The notes under the pieces: model-generated
Databases searched by the model: none
Told to the model about the DNA's origin: nothing
The model's input: the letters and a program-made list of their open reading frames with translations, nothing else
Translations under genes and position numbers: made by a program
Shown: positions 54,845-62,403 of the stretch, one piece after another
How the letters are laid out: each line of letters begins with the position of its first letter
Numbering within the stretch: position 1 is the first letter of the stretch
DNA from: Gammaproteobacteria bacterium
GTDB taxonomy: Bacteria > Pseudomonadota > Gammaproteobacteria > GRL18
Assembly: GCA_016744995.1 (NCBI GenBank)
Contig: JADGDG010000001.1
Coordinates: 536,011-600,010, forward strand
Direction of reading: 5' to 3'
DNA: 64,000 nucleotides

Positions 54845-55253
54845 AAGTAGATCTCCCCATGAAACAGTGTGTTTTTATAATTATAAAACAAAAAAATCAA
54901 AAAAAGACATCCATCATTTCAGCCCTTCATGATCTGCGCAAAAATACATATTATACCATTGAACCTACAAACACATCTTCATTCCAGATTTCATATTTTC
55001 CACTTCATGATCTTCAAGTAAGTCGCTACACCCAAGCAACTTAGGCCACAATTACTTTTAAAATCAATAATATACACAATTAATTAATTAAAGGCCACAT
55101 AACCATTGAAAAAATAAATAATTATTATTGAAATAAATATTAAATTATTTTAAATCAATAACTTATAAAACAAATATGATTTATATCAATTACTTAATGC
55201 TAATATTCAATTAAATACCCATTAAAAACACAAAATACCCTCCGATGTCATTC
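54845..55253. other. AT-rich intergenic region between sthA and the lyase operon
   Basis: About 410 bp of strongly AT-rich DNA (long A/T runs from 55050 to 55240) with no convincing frame, repeat or RNA gene. Such DNA is a natural target for H-NS-like silencing or an UP-element region for the promoter that follows. Confidence 0.4.
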
Positions 55254-55282
55254 TTGACCTAATTACCGGGTTATCATATAAA
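55254..55282 (+). promoter_or_regulatory. Sigma-70 promoter of the lyase operon
   Basis: TTGACC (55254-55259), a 17-bp spacer and TATAAA (55277-55282), near consensus at both boxes. Predicted start near 55289 gives a 26-base leader to ATG 55315, with AAGGAAA as ribosome site. Confidence 0.65.
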
Positions 55283-55314
55283 TTAATAACACCTGATAAA
55301 TAAACCAAGGAAAT

Positions 55315-56448
55315 ATGATGGCCTCAATCATAGACTTCTCAAAGATCTCTGATACTGATGATTTGACTCCAATCCTTGGAGACTACTGGCCTGGCATCCA
55401 GTTTTACTACCCGCCCATCAAATACAACCCATTAGACGGCAGTTATGAAAACATGGAACAGGCCAGGCTGCGTCTGCAAAAACATGCTTATAGAACTAAT
55501 GCACATACCTTGCTGTTTGATTTAGAAGATGGCTGTCGAAAAAAAGCCATGAGCCGGGAATTATTACTCCAGGAACTGCCCCGTTTTCCTGAGCGAAATT
55601 TTCAGATTGCGGTACGAATCAATCAGTTTCGAACTGAAGAATATGAAGCTGATCTAAAAATGATAAAACAGATCCATCAATATATTGATGTTATTGTTTT
55701 ATCAAAAGCAGGTGAGGTTTATGGTGATGCAGAAATTCGTGATCTGTCATCCTGGCTGGTTTCAATTAATAGCAGCATTACTATACAACCGATTATTGAG
55801 CATCCCAAGTCACTGCAAATTGTCTCTAATATGATGAAGTATTCAACTGTAAAACATGTTGTTTTCGGCATCCATGATTTCTCAAAAGCAATGGCGTATA
55901 AGATTACACCGGAAAATTGGATCGTTGAACTCAAAACATTTTTTAATATGCTCACCATGGAAGCCCGTATTAATGGCACTGGAGTGATTGGTGGAGTAGA
56001 AGTGATGTTAACACCACACAATATGCCTGAACAATGTGTTGAACAGAAAGATATCCGACGATGGTTGGATTTGCATGGTGATAAAGCCTCACGCTGTGTA
56101 TATGACCATGCGAAAACTGAAAATTCCATGGGCCTGACTGGTAAGCAGGTCATTCATCCCAATCATATTAATTTATGCAAAGTGGCATTTACGCCCTCCC
56201 CTAAAGAAATTGATCACAATGTTTCAGTGTTAAAGGCTGCTATTGATGCAGATGCCTTATTAGGTGGAGCGATTCGCTATGATGGTGAAATGCTGGATCC
56301 ACCCATGTTTGGTAAGGCCTTACAAAACATTTTAAGGGCCTATGCACTCAGAACTCTACCACTCAAAGAGCAAATGTTTGCCATGGAAGTTTTAAGTAAA
56401 CTCCCCATTCATACCATTAGAGAAAACTGGCCCTATGGTCAAATATAA
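55315..56448 (+). CDS. HpcH/HpaI-CitE family lyase
   Basis: A 377-residue protein (either of two adjacent ATGs may start it) of the CitE-like TIM-barrel lyases. The FDLEDG motif (D69-E71-D72), metal-ligand Glu162 in PIIEHPKSL and Asp188 in FGIHDFSKAM are present, and the barrel closes with GKQVIHPNHI and AFTPS. Members cleave malyl-CoA, methylmalyl-CoA or citramalyl-CoA-type substrates to glyoxylate or pyruvate plus acyl-CoA. It is longer than Mcl1 or CitE (about 290-320) by an N-terminal 40 residues and a C-terminal extension. First gene of a four-gene operon, 12 bp before the next. Confidence 0.8.
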   Translation: MMASIIDFSKISDTDDLTPILGDYWPGIQFYYPPIKYNPLDGSYENMEQARLRLQKHAYRTNAHTLLFDLEDGCRKKAMSRELLLQELPRFPERNFQIAVRINQFRTEEYEADLKMIKQIHQYIDVIVLSKAGEVYGDAEIRDLSSWLVSINSSITIQPIIEHPKSLQIVSNMMKYSTVKHVVFGIHDFSKAMAYKITPENWIVELKTFFNMLTMEARINGTGVIGGVEVMLTPHNMPEQCVEQKDIRRWLDLHGDKASRCVYDHAKTENSMGLTGKQVIHPNHINLCKVAFTPSPKEIDHNVSVLKAAIDADALLGGAIRYDGEMLDPPMFGKALQNILRAYALRTLPLKEQMFAMEVLSKLPIHTIRENWPYGQI

Positions 56449-56460
56449 AAGGAACTCATC

Positions 56461-58983
56461 ATGGAATTAGCAGCATACCCGGATTGGAAAATTGAAGTGC
56501 CTGAATTTTTGAATATTGGTCAGGCTTGCACTTCAAAGTATATGGGAACTGATAAAGAACACAGAATTGCCATGATCATTGAAGACAGTGACCTGGGCAC
56601 TTTTGAGCTGTCCTATAAAGATCTCTCAACACAGTCTGATCAATTTGGCAATTTTCTTATCTCAATTGGTCTGGAAGTGAGAGACAGGACATTGATTTGT
56701 CTTAAAAACTCACTGGCTTATCCCATTGCTTTTTTTGGTGCAATTAAATCCGGCATTATAGCCGTGCCCACCTCAACCTTATTAAGTGGTTCTGAGGTTA
56801 AATATTTAGCCAATGACTCACAGGCTAAAGCACTTGTAGTCTCAGCATCTATTTATAAAGATTTACTGCCTTATGTGGAAAATCTTGTTAATCTAAAACA
56901 CATTATTGTTGCCGGCCTTGAGAATGATTTGGAACTGACACAGCCGGATGGTGTGAGTGTTTATGACTTAAATGAGATACTCAATGACACGGACAAAACT
57001 CCCCATCATTATAATTCAAAATCAGGCGAGCCAGCCTATCTGGTTTATACTTCAGGGACTACAGGTTTTCCAAAAGGTGTTTTGCACTCTCATCGTTCTT
57101 TAGTGGGACGTGAACCAGCCAGCGAATACTGGTTTTCTTTAGAAGGCAATGATCGCATTATGCATTCGGGGAAATTTAACTGGACCTATGTACTGGGTTC
57201 AGCATTAATGGATCCGCTATATCATGGACAAACTGTAGTCGCCTATGAAGGAAAGAATGAACCGGGTTTATGGATCGAGTTAATACAACGTCATAAATGT
57301 ACGATCTTTATTGGTGTGCCGACAATTTATCGTCAGATCATTCAAAAAACAGAATGTACCATTAAAGATGTTCCCAGTTTACGCCATTGTATGAGTGCCG
57401 GTGAACACCTGTCCAGTGAGATGGTCATTGCCTGGCAGGAACGCTTTAAACAAAATATTTATGAAGCAATTGGCATGAGTGAATTTTCCTATTACATCTC
57501 TCATTCTCTGCATCGTCCTATACGTCCAGGTTCAGCAGGATTTGTACAGCCTGGGCATAAAGTTAAAATACTTAACCCGGAAACTATGCAGGAGGTTGGC
57601 ACTGAAGAAGAAGGAATGATCTGTATCAGCATGGATGATCCCGGACTGTTTCTGGAGTATTGGCAACTGGAAGAAGAAACCCGGCAGGCAAAACGTAATG
57701 GTTACTTTTTTACCGGTGATTATGCCAAGCGGGATGAAGATGGTTATATCTGGTTTTTAGGGCGTAAAGACGACATCATTAATACCTTTGGCTATCGGGT
57801 CTCTCCCCATGAAATAGAACGGGTTATGAAAACCCATGAACTAGTGGCAGATTGTGTGGCTTTTGGTCTGGATGTGGGTGCTGGAAAAACCATTGTGGCA
57901 ATAGCAATTATTGCCCATGGTGAAATTAGCAATGAGAATGAAGAACAAATTCTACAATACGGTCAAAATAATCTGGCCCGTTATAAGTGCCCAAAACAGC
58001 TGTATATAATTGATGAATATCCTAAAACAAAAAACGGCAAGGTGTTACGTAAGGAATTAGTCAAAAATATTGTCAATCAGAAAGCCCGTAAAGACGCCTA
58101 TAGACCTGAACCGTACCGGGCCAGACGCTCAATGTTATTTCTACCAGCCAATAATAAACGTTATATTCAAAAAGCCCGGACTGTGCTGGCTGATGCTATT
58201 ATTTTTGATATGGAATATATTTTACCCAAACATAAAGCAGAAGCTCGAAAATTATTGCTTGAAGAATTCAAAAGAGACAGTTCTTTTGGTCATTCTGAGA
58301 GAGTACTTCGGGTCAATGATCTGGGCAGTAAAGAACTCCAGAAAGATCGGGAAATGCTCAAAGAGCTGGAAGTTGATTCATTACTTTTTCCTCATATTGA
58401 AACACCGGAACAGGTTCTGGAAGCACAGGCTATTATTGATTCTATTGATCCTGAGCTGGAATTTATGATCAATATTGAATCACCCTTAGGTGTTTTAAAT
58501 GTGCAGCAAATTTGTGCCGCCAGTGGCTCCTTAAAGTGTATTGTGATCGGTACCAATAAACTGGCAGATCGGATGCAAATTAATATTAAAAAATCTAATC
58601 AGGCAATACTCTGTCATCTATCGCAAATTGCCCTGGCTGCCAGAGCATATAATAAAATTGTTATTGATGGGCCGCATAATGATGTCATGGATGAATTTTC
58701 ATGTGAGGCATCAACTAAATCTGCATTTCAGTTGGGTTTTGATGGCAAGGCATTAATTCATCCGATTCAGATTGAATATATTAATGATATCTTTACACCG
58801 AAAAAAGAAGATGTTGAAAAAGCGATCAAAATGCTTGACGCTTATGAGCTTGCCCAAAAAGAAGGGCATGAGGTGATCCTGTTTGAAGATGAACTGGTGG
58901 ATAAATATCAGGTGAAATGGTCACAACGTATGATTACTTTATATGATAAATATAAAGAATTAGGTCAGGATAATTTTCTTTAA
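56461..58983 (+). CDS. Acyl-CoA synthetase fused to a CitE/Mcl-like lyase domain
   Basis: An 840-residue fusion. Residues 1-540 are an ANL-superfamily acyl-CoA ligase: P-loop YTSGTTGFPKG (about 196-206), FTGDYAKRDEDGY, GRKDDIINTFGYRVSP and catalytic Lys527 in TKNGK. Residues 550-840 form a CitE/Mcl1-like domain starting RRSMLFLPANN and ending GKALIHPIQI, FTPKKEDVEKA and the Mcl-type C-terminal helix. In this domain the usual DLED motif is DMEY (583-586). Metal-ligand Glu673 is kept, but the second ligand Asp is replaced by Lys700 in GTNKLADRM, so lyase activity may be lost or altered. The ligase probably activates a dicarboxylate (mesaconate or similar) for the hydratase and lyases next to it. 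Confidence 0.8.
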   Translation: MELAAYPDWKIEVPEFLNIGQACTSKYMGTDKEHRIAMIIEDSDLGTFELSYKDLSTQSDQFGNFLISIGLEVRDRTLICLKNSLAYPIAFFGAIKSGIIAVPTSTLLSGSEVKYLANDSQAKALVVSASIYKDLLPYVENLVNLKHIIVAGLENDLELTQPDGVSVYDLNEILNDTDKTPHHYNSKSGEPAYLVYTSGTTGFPKGVLHSHRSLVGREPASEYWFSLEGNDRIMHSGKFNWTYVLGSALMDPLYHGQTVVAYEGKNEPGLWIELIQRHKCTIFIGVPTIYRQIIQKTECTIKDVPSLRHCMSAGEHLSSEMVIAWQERFKQNIYEAIGMSEFSYYISHSLHRPIRPGSAGFVQPGHKVKILNPETMQEVGTEEEGMICISMDDPGLFLEYWQLEEETRQAKRNGYFFTGDYAKRDEDGYIWFLGRKDDIINTFGYRVSPHEIERVMKTHELVADCVAFGLDVGAGKTIVAIAIIAHGEISNENEEQILQYGQNNLARYKCPKQLYIIDEYPKTKNGKVLRKELVKNIVNQKARKDAYRPEPYRARRSMLFLPANNKRYIQKARTVLADAIIFDMEYILPKHKAEARKLLLEEFKRDSSFGHSERVLRVNDLGSKELQKDREMLKELEVDSLLFPHIETPEQVLEAQAIIDSIDPELEFMINIESPLGVLNVQQICAASGSLKCIVIGTNKLADRMQINIKKSNQAILCHLSQIALAARAYNKIVIDGPHNDVMDEFSCEASTKSAFQLGFDGKALIHPIQIEYINDIFTPKKEDVEKAIKMLDAYELAQKEGHEVILFEDELVDKYQVKWSQRMITLYDKYKELGQDNFL

Positions 58984-59020
58984 GCAGTTTAATAATCTAA
59001 ACAATCAACAGGAGTCCGGA

Positions 59021-60079
59021 GTGTCCAGTTCAAAAATAAATATGGGTAATTTTTTTGAAGACTTTAAGCTGCATGAAAAAATTATTCATCCCTTGCCGCG
59101 TACTATCAGCAATGGTGATGTGTCCTTTTATATTGCCTTGACCGGCAGTCGCTTTGCGCTGAACTCCAGCGTAGAAATGGCAAAAGACATGGGCTATATG
59201 GATCGACCCATTGATGATTTATTATTATTTCATATGATTTTTGCAAAATCGGTTACTGATATATCCTTAAATGCACTGGCTAATCTGGGCTATGCAGAAG
59301 TTCGTTTTTTAAAACCAGCTTTTATCGGTGATACCATAAGACTGGAATCAACAGTGATTGGTTTAAAAGAAAACAGCAATGGTAAGTCAGGTAATGTGTA
59401 TGTGCATTCTCAGGCTTATAATCAGCACAACGAACAAATTTTAACTTTTAAACGCTGGGTAATGGTGCATAAATCAAATTCTTCTATTAACTCGGGTATT
59501 AAAGAAATACCCGAATTAGAAGCAGTGATGCCCATCAGTGATGAGCTGAATATTCCAGAGGTTAAGGCACTGGATATCAGTCAAACAGGCAGCCCCTACC
59601 TCTGGGAGGATTACATCAAAGGCGAGCGTTTAAATCATCCTGAAGGCATGACTATTGATAATAGTGATCATACCCTGGCAACCAAACTGTATCAAAATAA
59701 TGCCAAACTGCACTTTGATGATCACTTGATGAAATCAGGAAAAATGGGACAACGTCTTATGTATGGCGGTCATGTGATATCTATTTGTCGAAGTCTTTCA
59801 TTTAATGGTCTTGGAAATGCTCTGTGGCTGTACTCCATTAACTCAGGAGCACATGTGAATCCATGCTTTGCTGGTGATACTCTTTATTGTTATAGCGAGA
59901 TCCTGGATATCATTGAACATCCTCGAAAAGATATTGGTCTGCTGCGTATACGTACCATTGGATTAAAAAATATTAGTCCGGAAGAAGTCTCTCAGGCTAA
60001 GAATGAAGATAATAAGTACCACTCTTATGTTGTATTAGATCTGGACTATACCGTTGTAATACCCAGGCGCAATCAATAA
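59021..60079 (+). CDS. mch: Mesaconyl-CoA hydratase-like double MaoC protein
   Basis: A 352-residue protein with two MaoC-like hot-dog halves (about 10-160 and 195-345), from GTG 59021 with GGAG upstream. NFFEDFKLHEKIIHPLPRTI, ALTGSRFALNSS, NALANLGYAEVRFLKPAF and VIGLKENSNGKSG closely follow the pattern of Rhodobacter and haloarchaeal mesaconyl-C1-CoA hydratase (beta-methylmalyl-CoA dehydratase). The second half has the MTIDNSDHTLATKLYQN and YGGHVISICRSLSFNGL blocks of that enzyme. It interconverts mesaconyl-CoA and methylmalyl-CoA. Third in the operon, flanked by lyases, which fits the sequence of reactions. Confidence 0.8.
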   Translation: MSSSKINMGNFFEDFKLHEKIIHPLPRTISNGDVSFYIALTGSRFALNSSVEMAKDMGYMDRPIDDLLLFHMIFAKSVTDISLNALANLGYAEVRFLKPAFIGDTIRLESTVIGLKENSNGKSGNVYVHSQAYNQHNEQILTFKRWVMVHKSNSSINSGIKEIPELEAVMPISDELNIPEVKALDISQTGSPYLWEDYIKGERLNHPEGMTIDNSDHTLATKLYQNNAKLHFDDHLMKSGKMGQRLMYGGHVISICRSLSFNGLGNALWLYSINSGAHVNPCFAGDTLYCYSEILDIIEHPRKDIGLLRIRTIGLKNISPEEVSQAKNEDNKYHSYVVLDLDYTVVIPRRNQ

Positions 60080-60117
60080 ATCAATTGACTTAAGTTTAAA
60101 TCTGTTAAGGAACCAAA

Positions 60118-61101
60118 ATGACACATCCTAATGAAGCATTATATGAATCTGGTAAAAACCTTCCTATTATACCCAGTTGTGAACACTTTGCCGGTAGTGA
60201 AAAGTTAATAGGTAAAGCCTTCCAGTTACAGGAAAAATTAGGCCCTGTGTTTGATATTACCTGTGATTGTGAAGATGGTGCTGAAACAGGGAAAGAAGTT
60301 GAACATGCCGAGATGATAGTTCGTATGGTTAATTCAGATGCCAATAAATGCACAATGGCTGGAGTACGGATACATGATTTTTCTCATCCTGACTGGCAGC
60401 AGGATGTGGATATTTTAGTGCCTGGAGCTGGGCAGAAATTAACTTATATCACGATACCAAAAACTGAATCATATGATGATGCTCTGGTAATGATTCAATA
60501 CATACAGGAAGCAGCAAAACAGGCTGGTATTGAGCGTGAAATTCCTATTCATGTACTAGTTGAGACACATGGAGCATTAAACGATGTGCATAAATTAGCC
60601 ACCTTACCCTGGCTGCAGGTATTAGATTTTGGTTTGATGGATTTTGTCAGCGGTTATCAAGGGGCTATTCCTGCTATTTGTATGCGTAGCCCGGGGCAGT
60701 TTGAACATAAACTGCTGGCAAGGGCAAAAGCAGAAATTACTCAAGCAGCCTTATCTAACCATATCATCCCGGCCCATAATGTGACTCTGGACTTAAAAAA
60801 TCCATATCAAACCTATTCTGATGCATCACGGGCACGTAATGAATTTGGTTTTATGAGAATGTGGAGTATTTATCCCACACAAATACAAAGTATCGTTGAT
60901 GCCATGAAGCCTGATTTCTCTGAACTGGAAAGTGCCCAGAATATTTTATTAAAAGCCCAGGATAATAACTGGGGACCCATACAATATGATGGTGAATTAC
61001 ATGACAGGGCTACCTATCGATATTTTTGGGAGCTCCTGCAACGTGCTCACTTTAGTGGAACTCAGCTTAAAGAAGAAATACAAAATAAATTCTTTGCTTA
61101 A
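60118..61101 (+). CDS. Second stand-alone CitE-like C-C bond lyase
   Basis: A 327-residue TIM-barrel lyase. CDCEDGAETGKE (D50-E52-D53), Glu149 in VLVETHGAL and Asp174 in FGLMDFVSGY give a complete metal site. The end of the barrel (NEFGFMRMWSIYPTQIQ) differs from the GKxxIHPxQ of classical CitE and is nearer to the C-C_Bond_Lyase group. Likely a beta-methylmalyl-CoA or malyl-CoA lyase acting after the hydratase. Last gene of the operon, 38 bp after it. Which of the two intact lyases takes which substrate is open. Confidence 0.8.
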   Translation: MTHPNEALYESGKNLPIIPSCEHFAGSEKLIGKAFQLQEKLGPVFDITCDCEDGAETGKEVEHAEMIVRMVNSDANKCTMAGVRIHDFSHPDWQQDVDILVPGAGQKLTYITIPKTESYDDALVMIQYIQEAAKQAGIEREIPIHVLVETHGALNDVHKLATLPWLQVLDFGLMDFVSGYQGAIPAICMRSPGQFEHKLLARAKAEITQAALSNHIIPAHNVTLDLKNPYQTYSDASRARNEFGFMRMWSIYPTQIQSIVDAMKPDFSELESAQNILLKAQDNNWGPIQYDGELHDRATYRYFWELLQRAHFSGTQLKEEIQNKFFA

Positions 61102-61479
61102 TAACAGGATAACTTAATAGCCATACTGTCTTCAGAATAGAAAATATTTTATATAGAAAACTTAATGCCGGATCCACTCCAAAGTATTAGTGATATCGGG
61201 CATTAATCTTGATAGTAATTTCTGGCCTTAGAAAACAATATTAAGCATTACCCAGCAAATACTCTACTTCCAACTAATAATTCTAAACAACTTGTAAATC
61301 TCATCAATATATTGCGATGCAATATGCAAACAGGCTTTTATTATAATCTGAACATTACTTTTTCTAAATAAAAAAACACTCAGCTTTTAATTAGATTAAA
61401 AATAATACTCCTTCAATATCAATATATTAAAAATATATTTTCAAATATTTAATTCTTCTTCTCTCAACTAAAAACATCT
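61102..61479. other. Intergenic region upstream of the polysaccharide operon
   Basis: About 380 bp, AT-rich, without a gene or RNA that I can support. Its far end carries the sigma-54 promoter at 61480-61493. The remaining stretch is the natural place for enhancer sites of an RpoN activator. Confidence 0.4.
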
Positions 61480-61493
61480 GGCATACATTCTGC
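61480..61493 (+). promoter_or_regulatory. Sigma-54 promoter of the polysaccharide export operon
   Basis: CTGGCATACATTCTGCTA has GG (61480-61481), exactly 10 bp, then GC (61492-61493). It lies 43 bp before the first possible start codon of the lipoprotein gene. RpoN control of exopolysaccharide genes is known in other gammaproteobacteria, for example syp in Vibrio fischeri. Confidence 0.7.
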
Positions 61494-61536
61494 TAAATAG
61501 ATACTAACAACTGAATTTAGGATAAATCACACCACG

Positions 61537-62367
61537 TTGAAAATAATTAGTATGAGCAAAATTATGATGGCACTAATAAGGAACACAATTACAAAGAAAA
61601 CACTTATAAGCACCCTGTTCTTATTTGTTTTATTATCAACAGGATGTGCATCTCTGCCGGGTCCAATCACTCCAATGCCGCGCAGTGATGACTATCGACA
61701 TAAAATTAGTGTGCCTTTATTCAAACCAATTCGTATAGATAGTAAGCCCCAGCAACAAAAAACAAACCATCTGGTCATTTTGTCCGATGATGGCATAAAT
61801 GATCAAAATAGTGTCAAGCAAACATTGAACCACTTGCTAGCGACACTACCAAAAACAATTAATTACAAAAAAACTCATGTTCTGTTCAGTGAAATAGAAG
61901 GAGCACAGAAACATCCAAATACACTGGCCTCTATCCTCAATCATTACAGCAGCCAGGATACAAATTACAACAAAACAACATTTGTAATTCTGACTCAATG
62001 GAATGAAATCAATAAAGCATCAATAACAGAAGCAGAACGTTTATTGACTACACAAAATAAGTCTTTTTGTTTATATATGATTGGCATCAACAATATTCAT
62101 AACAATAAACGTCTTATAGCACCTCAACATTGTGGTGAAACAGTCAGTTCAGAAAGTCTTAAAACACCCAATACAATGGCCAGTCTTGTTAAAAAAATAT
62201 TTTTTTCACCACCAAAAGACAGTGATGGCGATGGTATTTATGATCAACATGATCAATGTCCTGGAACAAAAAAAGAGACCTTAATCACATGGAATGGATG
62301 TCCCAGAAATAGTAAAACCAGCAATCCTCGTTATCTGATCCTAAGCAGTCATTCTGAAACTGACTAA
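61537..62367 (+). CDS. Lipoprotein with a calcium-binding TSP3-like repeat
   Basis: A 276-residue protein if read from TTG 61537; ATG 61552 is an alternative, and neither has a close ribosome site. A signal sequence ends in a lipobox with Ser-Thr-Gly-Cys near residue 37. The mature domain is alpha/beta (HLVILSDDGIND; TFVILTQWNEINKASI), resembling the uncharacterised N-terminal part of OmpA-like lipoproteins. The C-terminus has one thrombospondin-type-3-like Ca-binding motif, DSDGDGIYDQHDQCPG, but no OmpA peptidoglycan domain follows. First gene behind the RpoN promoter, 36 bp before the SLBB export gene, suggesting an envelope role in polysaccharide export. Confidence 0.65.
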   Translation: MKIISMSKIMMALIRNTITKKTLISTLFLFVLLSTGCASLPGPITPMPRSDDYRHKISVPLFKPIRIDSKPQQQKTNHLVILSDDGINDQNSVKQTLNHLLATLPKTINYKKTHVLFSEIEGAQKHPNTLASILNHYSSQDTNYNKTTFVILTQWNEINKASITEAERLLTTQNKSFCLYMIGINNIHNNKRLIAPQHCGETVSSESLKTPNTMASLVKKIFFSPPKDSDGDGIYDQHDQCPGTKKETLITWNGCPRNSKTSNPRYLILSSHSETD

Positions 62368-62403
62368 ATGATGCCTTTAAAAAGAAGAAAAGAGAACAAG
62401 AAC

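Noticed and set aside
54859-55044. 61-codon frame upstream of the lyase operon
   Set aside because: AT-rich, no ribosome site, no protein-like hydrophobic pattern; treated as noncoding.
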